Assembly (NCBI GenBank): GCA_036435485.1
Contig: JAZHRN010000137.1
Span: 3,434,167-3,498,166, forward strand
Reading direction: 5' to 3'
Source of the DNA: Saposhnikovia divaricata
Taxonomy: Eukaryota > Streptophyta > Magnoliopsida > Apiales > Apiaceae
DNA length: 64,000 bases
The position numbers and the translations under genes were made by a program. This document shows positions 11,864 through 25,629 of this stretch, piece after piece. Each line of letters opens with the position of its first letter. Position 1 is the stretch's first letter. The notes below the pieces were generated by a model. It was not told where the DNA came from. It saw nothing but the letters and a program-made list of their open reading frames with translations, and did not search any database.

Positions 11864-13376
11864 TTTAAGGATTATCCGAAAACCGAGTTTCGATCATATC
11901 AGCTCCGATTCAGGTCTGAATTTCGTCAAATAAAATTTCGTTGAATTCCAATAACCCATAGGAACAAAATATGTAAAAATATCCACAAATTGGTCCGACC
12001 CGATTTTTAACAATATCCCGTGTACTAACCCCTTTGAGAATTTTCCGAAAACCGAGTTTCGATCATATCGGCTCCGATTCCGGTCCGAACTTCGTCAAAT
12101 GAAATTTTGTTGAATTCCAATAACCCATAGGAACAAAATATATAAAAATATCCACAAATTGGTCCGACCCGATTTTTAACAATATCCCGTGTACTAACCC
12201 CTTTGAGATTATCCGAAAACCGAGTTTCGATCATATCAGCTCCGATTCAGGTCTGAATTGCGTCAAATAAAATTTCGTTGAATTCCAATAACCCATAGGA
12301 ACAAAATATTTAAAAATATCCACAAATTGGTCCGACCCGATTTTTAACAATATCCCGTGTACTAACCCTTTTGAGAATTTTCCGAAAACCGAGTTTCGAT
12401 CATATCAGCTCCGATTCCGGTCCGAACTTCGTCAAATAAAATTTCGTTGAATTCCAATAACCCATAGGAACAAAATATATAAAAATATCCACAAATTGGT
12501 CCGACCCGATTTTTAACAATATCCCGTGTACTAACCCCTTTGAGGATTATCCGAAAACCGAGTTTCGATCATATCAGCTCCGATTCAGGTCTGAATTGCG
12601 TCAAATAAAATTTCGTTGAATTCCAATAACCCATAGGAACAAAATATGTAAAAATATCCTCAAATTGGTCCGACCCGATTTTTAACAATATCCCGTGTAC
12701 TAACCCCTTTGAGAATTTTCCGAAAACCGAGTTTCGATCATATCAGCTCCGATTCCGGTCCGAACTTCGTCAAATGAAATTTTGTTGAATTCCAATAACC
12801 CATAGGAACAAAATATATAAAAATATCCACAAATTGGTCCGACCCGATTTTTAACAATATCCCGTGTACTAACCCCTTTAAGGATTATCCGAAAACCGAG
12901 TTTCGATCATATCAGCTCCGATTCAGGTCTGAATTTCGTCAAATAAAATTTCGTTGAATTCCAATAACCCATAGGAACAAAATATGTAAAAATATCCACA
13001 AATTGGTCCGACCCGATTTTTAACAATATCCCGTGTACTAACCCCTTTGAGAATTTTCCGAAAACCGAGTTTCGATCATATCGGCTCCGATTCCGGTCCG
13101 AACTTCGTCAAATGAAATTTTGTTGAATTCCAATAACCCATAGGAACAAAATATATAAAAATATCCACAAATTGGTCCGACCCGATTTTTAACAATATCC
13201 CGTGTACTAACCCCTTTGAGATTATCCGAAAACCGAGTTTCGATCATATCAGCTCCGATTCAGGTCTGAATTGCGTCAAATAAAATTTCGTTGAATTCCA
13301 ATAACCCATAGGAACAAAATATTTAAAAATATCCACAAATTGGTCCGACCCGATTTTTAACAATATCCCGTGTACT
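11351..13376 (+). repeat. Six-monomer tandem duplication (2 x 1,013 bp)
   Basis: The halves 11,351-12,363 and 12,364-13,376 match at an offset of 1,013 bp. Shared variants include AACCCTTTTGAG at 11,351 and 12,364, TATCCTCAAATTGG near 11,642 and 12,655, GAATTTCGTC near 11,919 and 12,932, and ATCGGCTCCG near 12,067 and 13,080. The homologous stretch near 16.6-17.5 kb is present only once, so this duplication is later than, or independent of, the larger one. Breakpoints are approximate to within a monomer. Confidence 0.85.
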
Positions 13377-14556
13377 AACCCCTTTGAGAATTTTCCGAAA
13401 ACCGAGTTTCGATCATATCAGCTCCGATTCTGGTCCGAACTTCGTCAAATGAAATTTTGTTGAATTCCAATAACCCATAGGAACAAAATATATAAAAATA
13501 TCCACAAATTGGTCCGACCCGATTTTTAACAATATCCCGTGTACTAACCCCTTTGAGAATTTTCCGAAAACCGAGTTTCGATCATATCAGCTCCGATTCC
13601 GGTCCGAACTTCGTCAAATGAAATTTTGTTGAATTCCAATAACCCATAGGAACAAAATATATAAAAATATCCACAAATTGGTCCGACCCGATTTTTAACA
13701 ATATCCCGTGTACTAACCCCTTTAAGGATTATCCGAAAACCGAGTTTCGATCATATCAGCTCCGATTCAGGTCTGAATTTCGTCAAATAAAATTTCGTTG
13801 AATTCCAATAACCCATAGGAACAAAATATGTAAAAATATCCACAAATTGGTCCGACCCGATTTTTAACAATATCCCGTGTACTAACCCCTCTGAGAATTT
13901 TCCGAAAACCGAGTTTCGATCATATCAGCTCCGATTCCGGTCCGAACTTCGTCAAATGAAATTTTGTTGAATTCCAATAACCCATAGGAACAAAATATAT
14001 AAAAATATCCACAAATTGGTCCGACCCGATTTTTAACAATATCCCGTGTACTAACCCCTTTGAGATTATCCGAAAACCCAGTTTCGATCATATCAGCTCC
14101 GATTCAGGTCTGAATTGCGTCAAATAAAATTTCGTTGAATTCCAATAACCCATAGGAACAAAATATTTAAAAATATCCACAAATTGGTCCGACCCGATTT
14201 TTAACAATATCCCGTGTACTAACCCCTTTGAGAATTTTCCGAAAACCGAGTTTCGATCATATCAGCTCCGATCCCGGTCCGAACTTCGTCAAATGAAATT
14301 TTGTTGAATTCCAATAACCCATAGGAACAAAATATATAAAAATATCCACAAATTGGTCCGACCCGATTTTTAACAATATCCCGTGTACTAACCCCTTTGA
14401 GGATTATCCGAAAACCGAGTTTCGATCATATCAGCTCCGATTCAGGTCTGAATTGCGTCAAATAAAATTTCGTTGAATTCCAATAACCCATAGGAACAAA
14501 ATATGTAAAAATATCCACAAATTGGTCCGACCCGATTTTTAACAATATCCCGTGTA

Positions 14557-17540
14557 CTAACCCCTTTGAGAATTTTCCGAAAACCGAGTTTCGATCATAT
14601 CAGCTCCGATTCCGGTCCGAACTTCGTCAAATGAAATTTTGTTGAATTCCAATAACCCATAGGAACAAAATATATAAAAATATCCACAAATTGGTCCGAC
14701 CCGATTTTTAACAATATCCCGTGTACTAACCCCTTTGAGATTATCCGAAAACCGAGTTTCGATCATATCAGCTCCGATTCAGGTCTGAATTGCGTCAAAT
14801 AAAATTTCGTTGAATTCCAATAACCCATAGGAACAAAATATTTAAAAATTTCCACAAATTGGTCCGACCCGATTTTTAACAATATCCCGTGTACTAACCC
14901 CTTTGAGAATTTTCCGAAAACCGAGTTTCGATCATATCAGCTCCGATTCCGGTCCGAACTTCGTCAAATGAAATTTTGTTGAATTCCAATAACCCATAGG
15001 AACAAAATATATAAAATATCCACAAATTGGTCCGACCCGATTTTTAACAATATCCCGTGTACTAACCCCTTTGAGATTATCCGAAAACCGAGTTTCGATC
15101 ATATCAGCTCCGATTCAGGTCTGAATTGCGTCAAATAAAATTTCGTTGAATTCCAATAACCCATAGGAACAAAATATTTAAAAATATCCACAAATTGGTC
15201 TGACCCGATTTTTAACAATATCCCGTGTACTAACCCCTTTGAGAATTTTCCGAAAACCGAGTTTCGATCATATCAGCTCCGATTCCGGTCCGAACTTCGT
15301 CAAATGAAATTTTATTGAATTCCAATAACCCATAGGAACAAAATATATAAAAATATCCACAAATTGGTCCGACCCGATTTTTAACAATATCCCGTGTACT
15401 AACCCCTTTAAGGATTATCCGAAAACCGAGTTTCGATCATATCAGCTCCGATTCAGGTCTGAATTGCGTCAAATAAAATTTCGTTGAATTCCAATAACCC
15501 ATAGGAACAAAATATGTAAAAATATCCACAAATTGGTCCGACCCGATTTTTAACAATATCCCGTGTACTAACCCCTTTGAGAATTTTTCGAAAACCGAGT
15601 TTCGATCATATCAGCTCCGATTCCGGTCCGAACTTCGTCAAATGAAATTTTGTTGAATTCCAATAACCCATAGGAACAAAATATATAAAAATATCCACAA
15701 ATTGGACCGACCCGATTTTTAACAATATCCCGTGTACTAACCCCTTTGAGATTATCCGAAAACCGAGTTTCGATCATATCAGCTCCGATTCAGGTCTGAA
15801 TTGCGTCAAATAAAATTTCGTTGAATTCCAATAACCCATAGGAACAAAATATTTAAAAATATCCACAAATTGGTCCGACCCGATTTTTAACAATATCCCG
15901 TGTACTAACCCCTTTGAGAATTTTCCGAAAACCGAGTTTCGATCATATCAGCTCCGATTCCGGTCCGAACTTCGTCAAATGAAATTTTGTTGAATTCCAA
16001 TAACCCATAGGAACAAAATATATAAAAATATCCACAAATTGGTCCGTCCCGATTTTTAACAATATCCCGTGTACTAACCCCTTTGAGATTATCCGAAAAC
16101 CGAGTTTCGTTCATATCAGCTCCGATTCAGGTCTGAATTGCGTCAAATAAAATTTCGTTGAATTCCAATAACCCATAGGAACAAAATATGTAAAAATATT
16201 CACAAATTGTTCCGACCCGATTTTTAACAATATCCCGTGTACTAACCCCTTTGAGAATTTTCCGAAAACCGAGTTTCGATCATATCAGCTCCGATTCCGG
16301 TCCGAACTTCGTCAAATAAAATTTCGTTGAATTCCAATAACCCATAGGAACAAAATATATAAAAATATCCACAAATTGGTCCGACCCGATTTTTAACAAT
16401 ATCCAGTGTACTAACCCCTTTGAGGATTATCCGAAAACCGAGTTTCGATCATATCAGCTCCGATTCAGGTCTGAATTGCGTCAAATAAAATTTCGTTGAA
16501 TTCCAATAACCCATAGGAACAAAATATTTAAAAATATCCACAAAATGGTCCGACTCGATTTTTAACAATATCCCGTGTACTAACCCTTTTGAGAATTTTC
16601 CGAAAACCGAGTTTCGATCATATCAGCTCCGATTCCGGTCCGAACTTCGTCAAATAAAATTTCGTTGAATTCCAATAACCCATAGGAACAAAATATATAA
16701 AAATATCCACAAATTGGTCCGACCCGATTTTTAACAATATCCCGTGTACTAACCCCTTTGAGGATTATCCGAAAACCGAGTTTCGATCATATCAGCTCCG
16801 ATTCAGGTCTGAATTGCGTCAAATAAAATTTCGTTGAATTCCAATAACCCATAGGAACAAAATATGTAAAAATATCCTCAAATTGGTCCGACCCGATTTT
16901 TAACAATATCCCGTGTACTAACCCCTTTGAGAATTTTCCGAAAACCGAGTTTCGATCATATCAGCTCCGATTCCGGTCCGAACTTCGTCAAATGAAATTT
17001 TGTTGAATTCCAATAACCCATAGGAACAAAATATATAAAAATATCCACAAATTGGTCCGACCCGATTTTTAACAATATCCCGTGTACTAACCCCTTTAAG
17101 GATTATCCGAAAACCGAGTTTCGATCATATCAGCTCCGATTCAGGTCTGAATTTCGTCAAATAAAATTTCGTTGAATTCCAATAACCCATAGGAACAAAA
17201 TATGTAAAAATATCCACAAATTGGTCCGACCCGATTTTTAACAATATCCCGTGTACTAACCCCTTTGAGAATTTTCCGAAAACCGAGTTTCGATCATATC
17301 AGCTCCGATTCCGGTCCGAACTTCGTCAAATGAAATTTTGTTGAATTCCAATAACCCATAGGAACAAAATATATAAAAATATCCACAAATTGGTCCGACC
17401 CGATTTTTAACAATATCCCGTGTACTAACCCCTTTGAGATTATCCGAAAACCGAGTTTCGATCATATCAGCTCCGATTCAGGTCTGAATTGCGTCAAATA
17501 AAATTTCGTTGAATTCCAATTACCCATAGGAACAAAATAT
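14557..17540 (+). repeat. Further copy of HOR I segment (offset 5,231 bp from 9.3-12.3 kb)
   Basis: Landmarks at 9,326, 10,337, 10,674 and 12,025 recur at 14,557, 15,568, 15,905 and 17,256, all offset by 5,231 bp (31 monomers). The rare TTCACAAATTGTTCC, ATATCCAGTG and TCCTCAAATTGG variants recur in the same order. Local differences are a one-A loss in ATATAAAATATCC near 15,011, TTTTATTGAATTCC near 15,312, GGTCCGTCCCG near 16,043 and TTGGACCGACC near 15,703. Confidence 0.8.
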
Positions 17541-20500
17541 TTAAAAATATCCACAAATTGGTCCGACCCGATTTTTAACAATATCCCGTGTACTAACCCC
17601 TTTGAGAATTTTCCGAAAACCGAGTTTCGATCATATCAGCTCCGATTCCGGTCCGAACTTCGTCAAATGAAATTTTGTTGAATTCCAATAACCCATAGGA
17701 ACAAAATATATAAAAATATCCACAAATTGGTCCGACCCGATTTTTAACAATATCCCGTGTACTAACCCCTTTGAGAATTTTCCGAAAACCGAGTTTCGAT
17801 CATATCAGCTCCGATTCCGGTCCGAACTTCGTCAAATGAAATTTTGTTGAATTCCAATAACCCATAGGAACAAAATATATAAAAATATCCACAAATTGGT
17901 CCGACCCGATTTTTAACAATATCCCGTGTACTAACCCCTTTAAGGATTATCCGAAAACCGAGTTTCGATCATATCAGCTCCGATTCAGGTCTGAATTTCG
18001 TCAAATAAAATTTCGTTGAATTCCAATAACCCATAGGAACAAAATATGTAAAAATATCCACAAATTGGTCCGACCCGATTTTTAACAATATCCCGTGTAC
18101 TAACCCCTTTGAGAATTTTCCGAAAACCGAGTTTCGATCATATCAGCTCCGATTCCGGTCCGAACTTCGTCAAATGAAATTTTGTTGAATTCCAATAACC
18201 CATAGGAACAAAATATATAAAAATATCCACAAATTGGTCCGACCCGATTTTTAACAATATCCCGTGTACTAACCCCTTTGAGATTATCCGAAAACCCAGT
18301 TTCGATCATATCAGCTCCGATTCAGGTCTGAATTGCGTCAAATAAAATTTCGTTGAATTCCAATAACCCATAGGAACAAAATATTTAAAAATATCCACAA
18401 ATTGGTCCGACCCGATTTTTAACAATATCCCGTGTACTAACCCCTTTGAGAATTTTCCGAAAACCGAGTTTCGATCATATCAGCTCCGATTCCGGTCCGA
18501 ACTTCGTCAAATGAAATTTTGTTGAATTCCAATAACCCATAGGAACAAAATATATAAAAATATCCAAAAATTGGTCCGACCCGATTTTTAACAATATCCC
18601 GTGTACTAACCCCTTTGAGATTATCCGAAAACCGAGTTTCGATCATATCAGCTCCGATTCAGGTCTGAATTGCGTCAAATAAAATTTCGTTGAATTCCAA
18701 TAACCCATAGGAACAAAATATGTAAAAATATCCACAAATTGGTCCGACCCGATTTTTAACAATATCCCGTGTACTAACCCCTTTGAGAATTTTCCGAAAA
18801 CCGAGTTTCGATCATATCAGCTCCGATTCCGGTCCGAACTTCGTCAAATGAAATTTTGTTGAATTCCAATAACCCATAGGAACAAAATATATAAAAATAT
18901 CCACAAATTGGTCCGACCCGATTTTTAACAATATCCCGTGTACTAACCCCTTTGAGATTATCCGAAAACCCAGTTTCGATCATATCAGCTCCGATTCAGG
19001 TCTGAATTGCGTCAAATAAAATTTCGTTGAATTCCAATAACCCATAGGAACAAAATATTTAAAAATATCCACAAATTGGTCCGACCCGATTTTTAATAAT
19101 ATCCCGTGTACTAACCCCTTTGAGAATTTTCCGAAAACCGAGTTTCGATCATATCAGCTCCGATTCCGGTCCGAACTTCGTCAAATGAAATTTTGTTGAA
19201 TTCCAATAACCCATAGGAACAAAATACATAAAAATATCCACAAATTGGTCCGACCCGATTTTTAACAATATCCCGTGTACTAACCCCTTTAAGGATTATC
19301 CGAAAACCGAGTTTCGATCATATCAGCTCCGATTCAGGTCTGAATTGCGTCAAATAAAATTTCGTTGAATTCCAATAACCCATAGGAACAAAATATGTAA
19401 AAATATCCACAAATTGGTCCGACCCGATTTTTAACAATATCCCGTGTACTAACCCCTTTGAGAATTTTCCGAAAACCGAGTTTCGATCATATCAGCTCCG
19501 ATTCCGGTCCGAACTTCGTCAAATGAAATTTTGTTGAATTCCAATAACCCATAGGAACAAAATATATAAAAATATCCACAAATTGGTCCGACCCGATTTT
19601 TAACAATATCCCGTGTACTAACCCCTTTGAGATTATCCGAAAACCGAGTTTCGATCATATCAGCTCCGATTCAGGTCTGAATTGCGTCAAATAAAATTTC
19701 GTTGAATTCCAATAACCCATAGGAACAAAATATTTAAAAATATCCACAAATTGGTCCGACCCGATTTTTAACAATATCCCGTGTACTAACCCCTTTGAGA
19801 ATTTTCCGAAAACCGAGTTTCGATCATATCAGCTCCGATTCCGGTCCGAACTTCGTCAAATGAAATTTTGTTGAATTCCAATAACCCATAGGAACAAAAT
19901 ATATAAAAATATCCACAAATTGGTCCGACCCGATTTTTAACAATATCCCGTGTACTAACCCCTTTGAGATTATCCGAAAACCGAGTTTCGATCATATCAG
20001 CTCCGATTCAGGTCTGAATTGCGTCAAATAAAATTTCGTTGAATTCCAATAACCCATAGGAACAAAATATGTAAAAATATCCACAAATTGGTCCGACCCG
20101 ATTTTTAACAATATCCCGTGTACTAACCCCTTTGAGAATTTTCCGAAAACCGAGTTTCGATCATATCAGCTCCGATTCCGGTCCGAACTTCGTCAAATGA
20201 AATTTTGTTGAATTCCAATAACCCATAGGAACAAAATATATAAAAATATCCACAAATTGGTCCGACCCGATTTTTAACAATATCCCGTGTACTAACCCCT
20301 TTGAGATTATCCGAAAACCGAGTTTCGATCATATCAGCTCCGATTCAGGTCTGAATTGCGTCAAATAAAATTTCGTTGAATTCCAATAACCCATAGGAAC
20401 AAAATATTTAAAAATATCCACAAATTGGTCCGACCCGATTTTTAACAATATCCCGTGTACTAACCCCTTTGAGAATTTTCCGAAAACCGAGTTTCGATCA

Positions 20501-23273
20501 TATCAGCTCCGATTCCGGTCCGAACTTCGTCAAATGAAATTTTGTTGAATTCCAATAACCCATAGGAACAAAATATATAAAAATATCCACAAATTGGTCC
20601 GACCCGATTTTTAACAATATCCCGTGTACTAACCCCTTTGAGAATTTTCCGAAAACCGAGTTTCGATCATATCAGCTCCGATTCCGGTCCGAACTTCGTC
20701 AAATGAAATTTTGTTGAATTCCAATAACCCATAGGAACAAAATATATAAAAATATCCACAAATTGGTCCGACCCGATTTTTAACAATATCCCGTGTACTA
20801 ACCCCTTTAAGGATTATCCGAAAACCGAGTTTCGATCATATCAGCTCCGATTCAGGTCTGAATTTCGTCAAATAAAATTTCGTTGAATTCCAATAACCCA
20901 TAGGAACAAAATATGTAAAAATATCCACAAATTGGTCCGACCCGATTTTTAACAATATCCCGTGTACTAACCCCTTTGAGAATTTTCCGAAAACCGAGTT
21001 TCGATCATATCAGCTCCGATTCCGGTCCGAACTTCGTCAAATGAAATTTTGTTGAATTCCAATAACCCATAGGAACAAAATATATAAAAATATCCACAAA
21101 TTGGTCCGACCCGATTTTTAACAATATCCCGTGTACTAACCCCTTTGAGATTATCCGAAAACCCAGTTTCGATCATATCAGCTCCGATTCAGGTCTGAAT
21201 TGCGTCAAATAAAATTTCGTTGAATTCCAATAACCCATAGGAACAAAATATTTAAAAATATCCACAAATTGGTCCGACCCGATTTTTAACAATATCCCGT
21301 GTACTAACCCCTTTGAGAATTTTCCGAAAACCGAGTTTCGATCATATCAGCTCCGATTCCGGTCCGAACTTCGTCAAATGAAATTTTGTTGAATTCCAAT
21401 AACCCATAGGAACAAAATATATAAAAATATCCACAAATTGGTCCGACCCGATTTTTAACAATATCCCGTGTACTAACCCCTTTGAGATTATCCGAAAACC
21501 GAGTTTCGATCATATCAGCTCCGATTCAGGTCTGAATTGCGTCAAATAAAATTTCGTTGAATTCCAATAACCCATAGGAACAAAATATGTAAAAATATCC
21601 ACAAATTGGTCCGACCCGATTTTTAACAATATCCCGTGTACTAACCCCTTTGAGAATTTTCCGAAAACCGAGTTTCGATCATATCAGCTCCGATTCCGGT
21701 CCGAACTTCGTCAAATGAAATTTTGTTGAATTCCAATAACCCATAGGAACAAAATATATAAAAATATCCACAAATTGGTCCGACCCGATTTTTAACAATA
21801 TCCCGTGTACTAACCCCTTTGAGATTATCCGAAAACCCAGTTTCGATCATATCAGCTCCGATTCAGGTCTGAATTGCGTCAAATAAAATTTCGTTGAATT
21901 CCAATAACCCATAGGAACAAAATATTTAAAAATATCCACAAATTGGTCCGACCCGATTTTTAATAATATCCCGTGTACTAACCCCTTTGAGAATTTTCCG
22001 AAAACCGAGTTTCGATCATATCAGCTCCGATTCCGGTCCGAACTTCGTCAAATGAAATTTTGTTGAATTCCAATAACCCATAGGAACAAAATACATAAAA
22101 ATATCCACAAATTGGTCCGACCCGATTTTTAACAATATCCCGTGTACTAACCCCTTTAAGGATTATCCGAAAACCGAGTTTCGATCATATCAGCTCCGAT
22201 TCAGGTCTGAATTGCGTCAAATAAAATTTCGTTGAATTCCAATAACCCATAGGAACAAAATATGTAAAAATATCCACAAATTGGTCCGACCCAATTTTTA
22301 ACAATATCCCGTGTACTAACCCCTTTGAGAATTTTCCGAAAACCGAGTTTCGATCATATCAGCTCCGATTCCGGTCCGAACTTCGTCAAATGAAATTTTG
22401 TTGAATTCCAATAACCCATAGGAACAAAATATATAAAAATATCCACAAATTGGTCCGACCCGATTTTTAACAATATCCCGTGTACTAACCCCTTTGAGAT
22501 TATCCGAAAACCGAGTTTCGATCATATCAGCTCCGATTCAGGTCTGAATTGCGTCAAATAAAATTTCGTTGAATTCCAATAACCCATAGGAACAAAATAT
22601 TTAAAAATATCCACAAATTGGTCCGACCCGATTTTTAACAATATCCCGTGTACTAACCCCTTTGAGAATTTTCCGAAAACCGAGTTTCGATCATATCAGC
22701 TCCGATTCCGGTCCGAACTTCGTCAAATGAAATTTTGTTGAATTCCAATAACCCATAGGAACAAAATATATAAAAATATCCACAAATTGGTCCGACCCGA
22801 TTTTTAACAATATCCCGTGTACTAACCCCTTTGAGATTATCCGAAAACCGAGTTTCGATCATATCAGCTCCGATTCAGGTCTGAATTGCGTCAAATAAAA
22901 TTTCGTTGAATTCCAATAACCCATAGGAACAAAATATGTAAAAATATCCACAAATTGGTCCGACCCGATTTTTAACAATATCCCGTGTACTAACCCCTTT
23001 GAGAATTTTCCGAAAACCGAGTTTCGATCATATCAGCTCCGATTCCGGTCCGAACTTCGTCAAATGAAATTTTGTTGAATTCCAATAACCCATAGGAACA
23101 AAATATATAAAAATATCCACAAATTGGTCCGACCCGATTTTTAACAATATCACGTGTACTAACCCCTTTGAGATTATCCGAAAACCCAGTTTCGATCATA
23201 TCAGCTCCGATTCAGGTCTGAATTGCGTCAAATAAAATTTCGTTGAATTCCAATAACCCATAGGAACAAAATA
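17540..23273 (+). repeat. Seventeen-monomer tandem duplication (2 x 2,867 bp)
   Basis: Copy a (about 17,540-20,406) and copy b (about 20,407-23,273) match at a constant 2,867 bp. Shared rare variants are TTTTTAATAATATCC at about 19,090 and 21,957, AATACATAAAA at 19,224 and 22,091, and GAAAACCCAG near 18,290 and 21,157 and near 18,964 and 21,831. Two adjacent type A monomers near 17,720-18,050 and 20,590-20,920 also recur. Copy b alone has GACCCAATTTTT near 22,290. Confidence 0.85.
18100..19447 (+). repeat. Four-monomer tandem duplication (2 x 674 bp)
   Basis: The stretches 18,100-18,773 and 18,774-19,447 repeat at 674 bp. Both carry the diagnostic GAAAACCCAGTTTCG variant (near 18,290 and 18,964), with an ATATTT junction next. 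The related stretch at 13,882-14,556 has the variant monomer only once before its next landmark, which supports local expansion here. The first half has a private TCCAAAAATTGG near 18,563. Confidence 0.75.
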
Positions 23274-25350
23274 TTTAAAAATATCCACAAATTGGTCCGA
23301 CCCGATTTTTAACAATATCCCGTGTACTAACCCCTTTGAGAATTTTCCGAAAACCGAGTTTCGATCATATCAGCTCCGATTCCGGTCCGAACTTCGTCAA
23401 ATGAAATTTTGTTGAATTCCAATAACCCATAGGAACAAAATACATAAAAATATCCACAAATTGGTCCGACCCGATTTTTAACAATATCCCGTGTACTAAC
23501 CCCTTTAAGGATTATCCGAAAACCGAGTTTCGATCATATCAGCTCCGATTCAGGTCTGAATTGCGTCAAATAAAATTTCGTTGAATTCCAATAACCCATA
23601 GGAACAAAATATGTAAAAATATCCACAAATTGGTCCGACCCGATTTTTAACAATATCCCGTGTACTAACCCCTTTGAGAATTTTCCGAAAACCGAGTTTC
23701 GATCATATCAGCTCCGATTCCGGTCCGAACTTCGTCAAATGAAATTTTGTTGAATTCCAATAACCCATAGGAACAAAATATATAAAAATATCCACAAATT
23801 GGTCCGACCCGATTTTTAACAATATCCCGTGTACTAACCCCTTTGAGATTATCCGAAAACCGAGTTTCGATCATATCAGCTCCGATTCAGGTCTGAATTG
23901 CGTCAAATAAAATTTCGTTGAATTCCAATAACCCATAGGAACAAAATATTTAAAAATATCCACAAATTGGTCCGACCCGATTTTTAACAATATCCCGTGT
24001 ACTAACCCCTTTGAGAATTTTCCGAAAACCGAGTTTCGATCATATCAGCTCCGATTCCGGTCCGAACTTCGTCAAATGAAATTTTGTTGAATTCCAATAA
24101 CCCATAGGAACAAAATATATAAAAATATCCACAAATTGGTCCGACCCGATTTTTAACAATATCCCGTGTACTAACCCCTTTGAGATTATCCGAAAACCGA
24201 GTTTCGATCATATCAGCTCCGATTCAGGTCTGAATTGCGTCAAATAAAATTTCGTTGAATTCCAATAACCCATAGGAACAAAATATGTAAAAATATCCAC
24301 AAATTGGTCCGACCCGATTTTTAACAATATCCCGTGTACTAACCCCTTTGAGAATTTTCCGAAAACCGAGTTTCGATCATATCAGCTCCGATTCCGGTCC
24401 GAACTTCGTCAAATGAAATTTTGTTGAATTCCAATAACCCATAGGAACAAAATATATAAAAATATCCACAAATTGGTCCGACCCGATTTTTAACAATATC
24501 CCGTGTACTAACCCCTTTGAGATTATCCGAAAACCCAGTTTCGATCATATCAGCTCCGATTCAGGTCTGAATTGCGTCAAATAAAATTTCGTTGAATTCC
24601 AATAACCCATAGGAACAAAATATTTAAAAATATCCACAAATTGGTCCGACCCGATTTTTAACAATATCCCGTGTACTAACCCCTTTGAGAATTTTCCGAA
24701 AACCGAGTTTCGATCATATCAGCTCCGATTCCGGTCCGAACTTCGTCAAATGAAATTTTGTTGAATTCCAATAACCCATAGGAACAAAATACATAAAAAT
24801 ATCCACAAATTGGTCCGACCCGATTTTTAACAATATCCCGTGTACTAACCCCTTTAAGGATTATCCGAAAACCGAGTTTCGATCATATCAGCTCCGATTC
24901 AGGTCTGAATTGCGTCAAATAAAATTTCGTTGAATTCCAATAACCCATAGGAACAAAATATGTAAAAATATCCACAAATTGGTCCGACCCGATTTTTAAC
25001 AATATCCCGTGTACTAACCCCTTTGAGAATTTTCCGAAAACCGAGTTTCGATCATATCAGCTCCGATTCCGGTCCGAACTTCGTCAAATGAAATTTTGTT
25101 GAATTCCAATAACCCATAGGAACAAAATATATAAAAATATCCACAAATTGGTCCGACCCGATTTTTAACAATATCCCGTGTACTAACCCCTTTGAGATTA
25201 TCCGAAAACCGAGTTTCGATCATATCAGCTCCGATTCAGGTCTGAATTGCGTCAAATAAAATTTCGTTGAATTCCAATAACCCATAGGAACAAAATATAT
25301 AAAAATATCCACAAATTGGTCCGACCCGATTTTTAACAATATCCCGTGTA
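21304..25350 (+). repeat. Eight-monomer tandem triplication (3 x 1,349 bp)
   Basis: Three successive units of 1,349 bp begin at 21,304, 22,653 and 24,002 in arbitrary phase. The AATACATAAAA variant lies near 22,091, 23,440 and 24,789. The GAAAACCCAG variant lies near 21,831, 23,180 and 24,529. The first unit overlaps copy b of the 2,867-bp duplication, so the triplication grew out of it. Only the first unit has TTTTTAATAATATCC, and only the second has ATATCACGTG near 23,149. After about 25,290 the junction reads ATATAT instead of ATATTT and the register is lost. Confidence 0.85.
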
Positions 25351-25629
25351 CTAACCCCTTTGAGAATTTTCCGAAAACCGAGTTTCGATCATATCAGCTC
25401 CGATTCCGGTCCGAACTTCGTCAAATGAAATTTTGTTGAATTCCAATAACCCATAGGAACAAAATATATAAAATATCCACAAATTGGTCCGACCCGATTT
25501 TTAACAATATCCCGTGTACTAACCCCTTTGAGATTATCCGAAAACCGAGTTTCGATCATATCAGCTCCGATTCAGGTCTGAATTGCGTCAAATAAAATTT
25601 CGTTGAATTCCAATAACCCATAGGAACAA

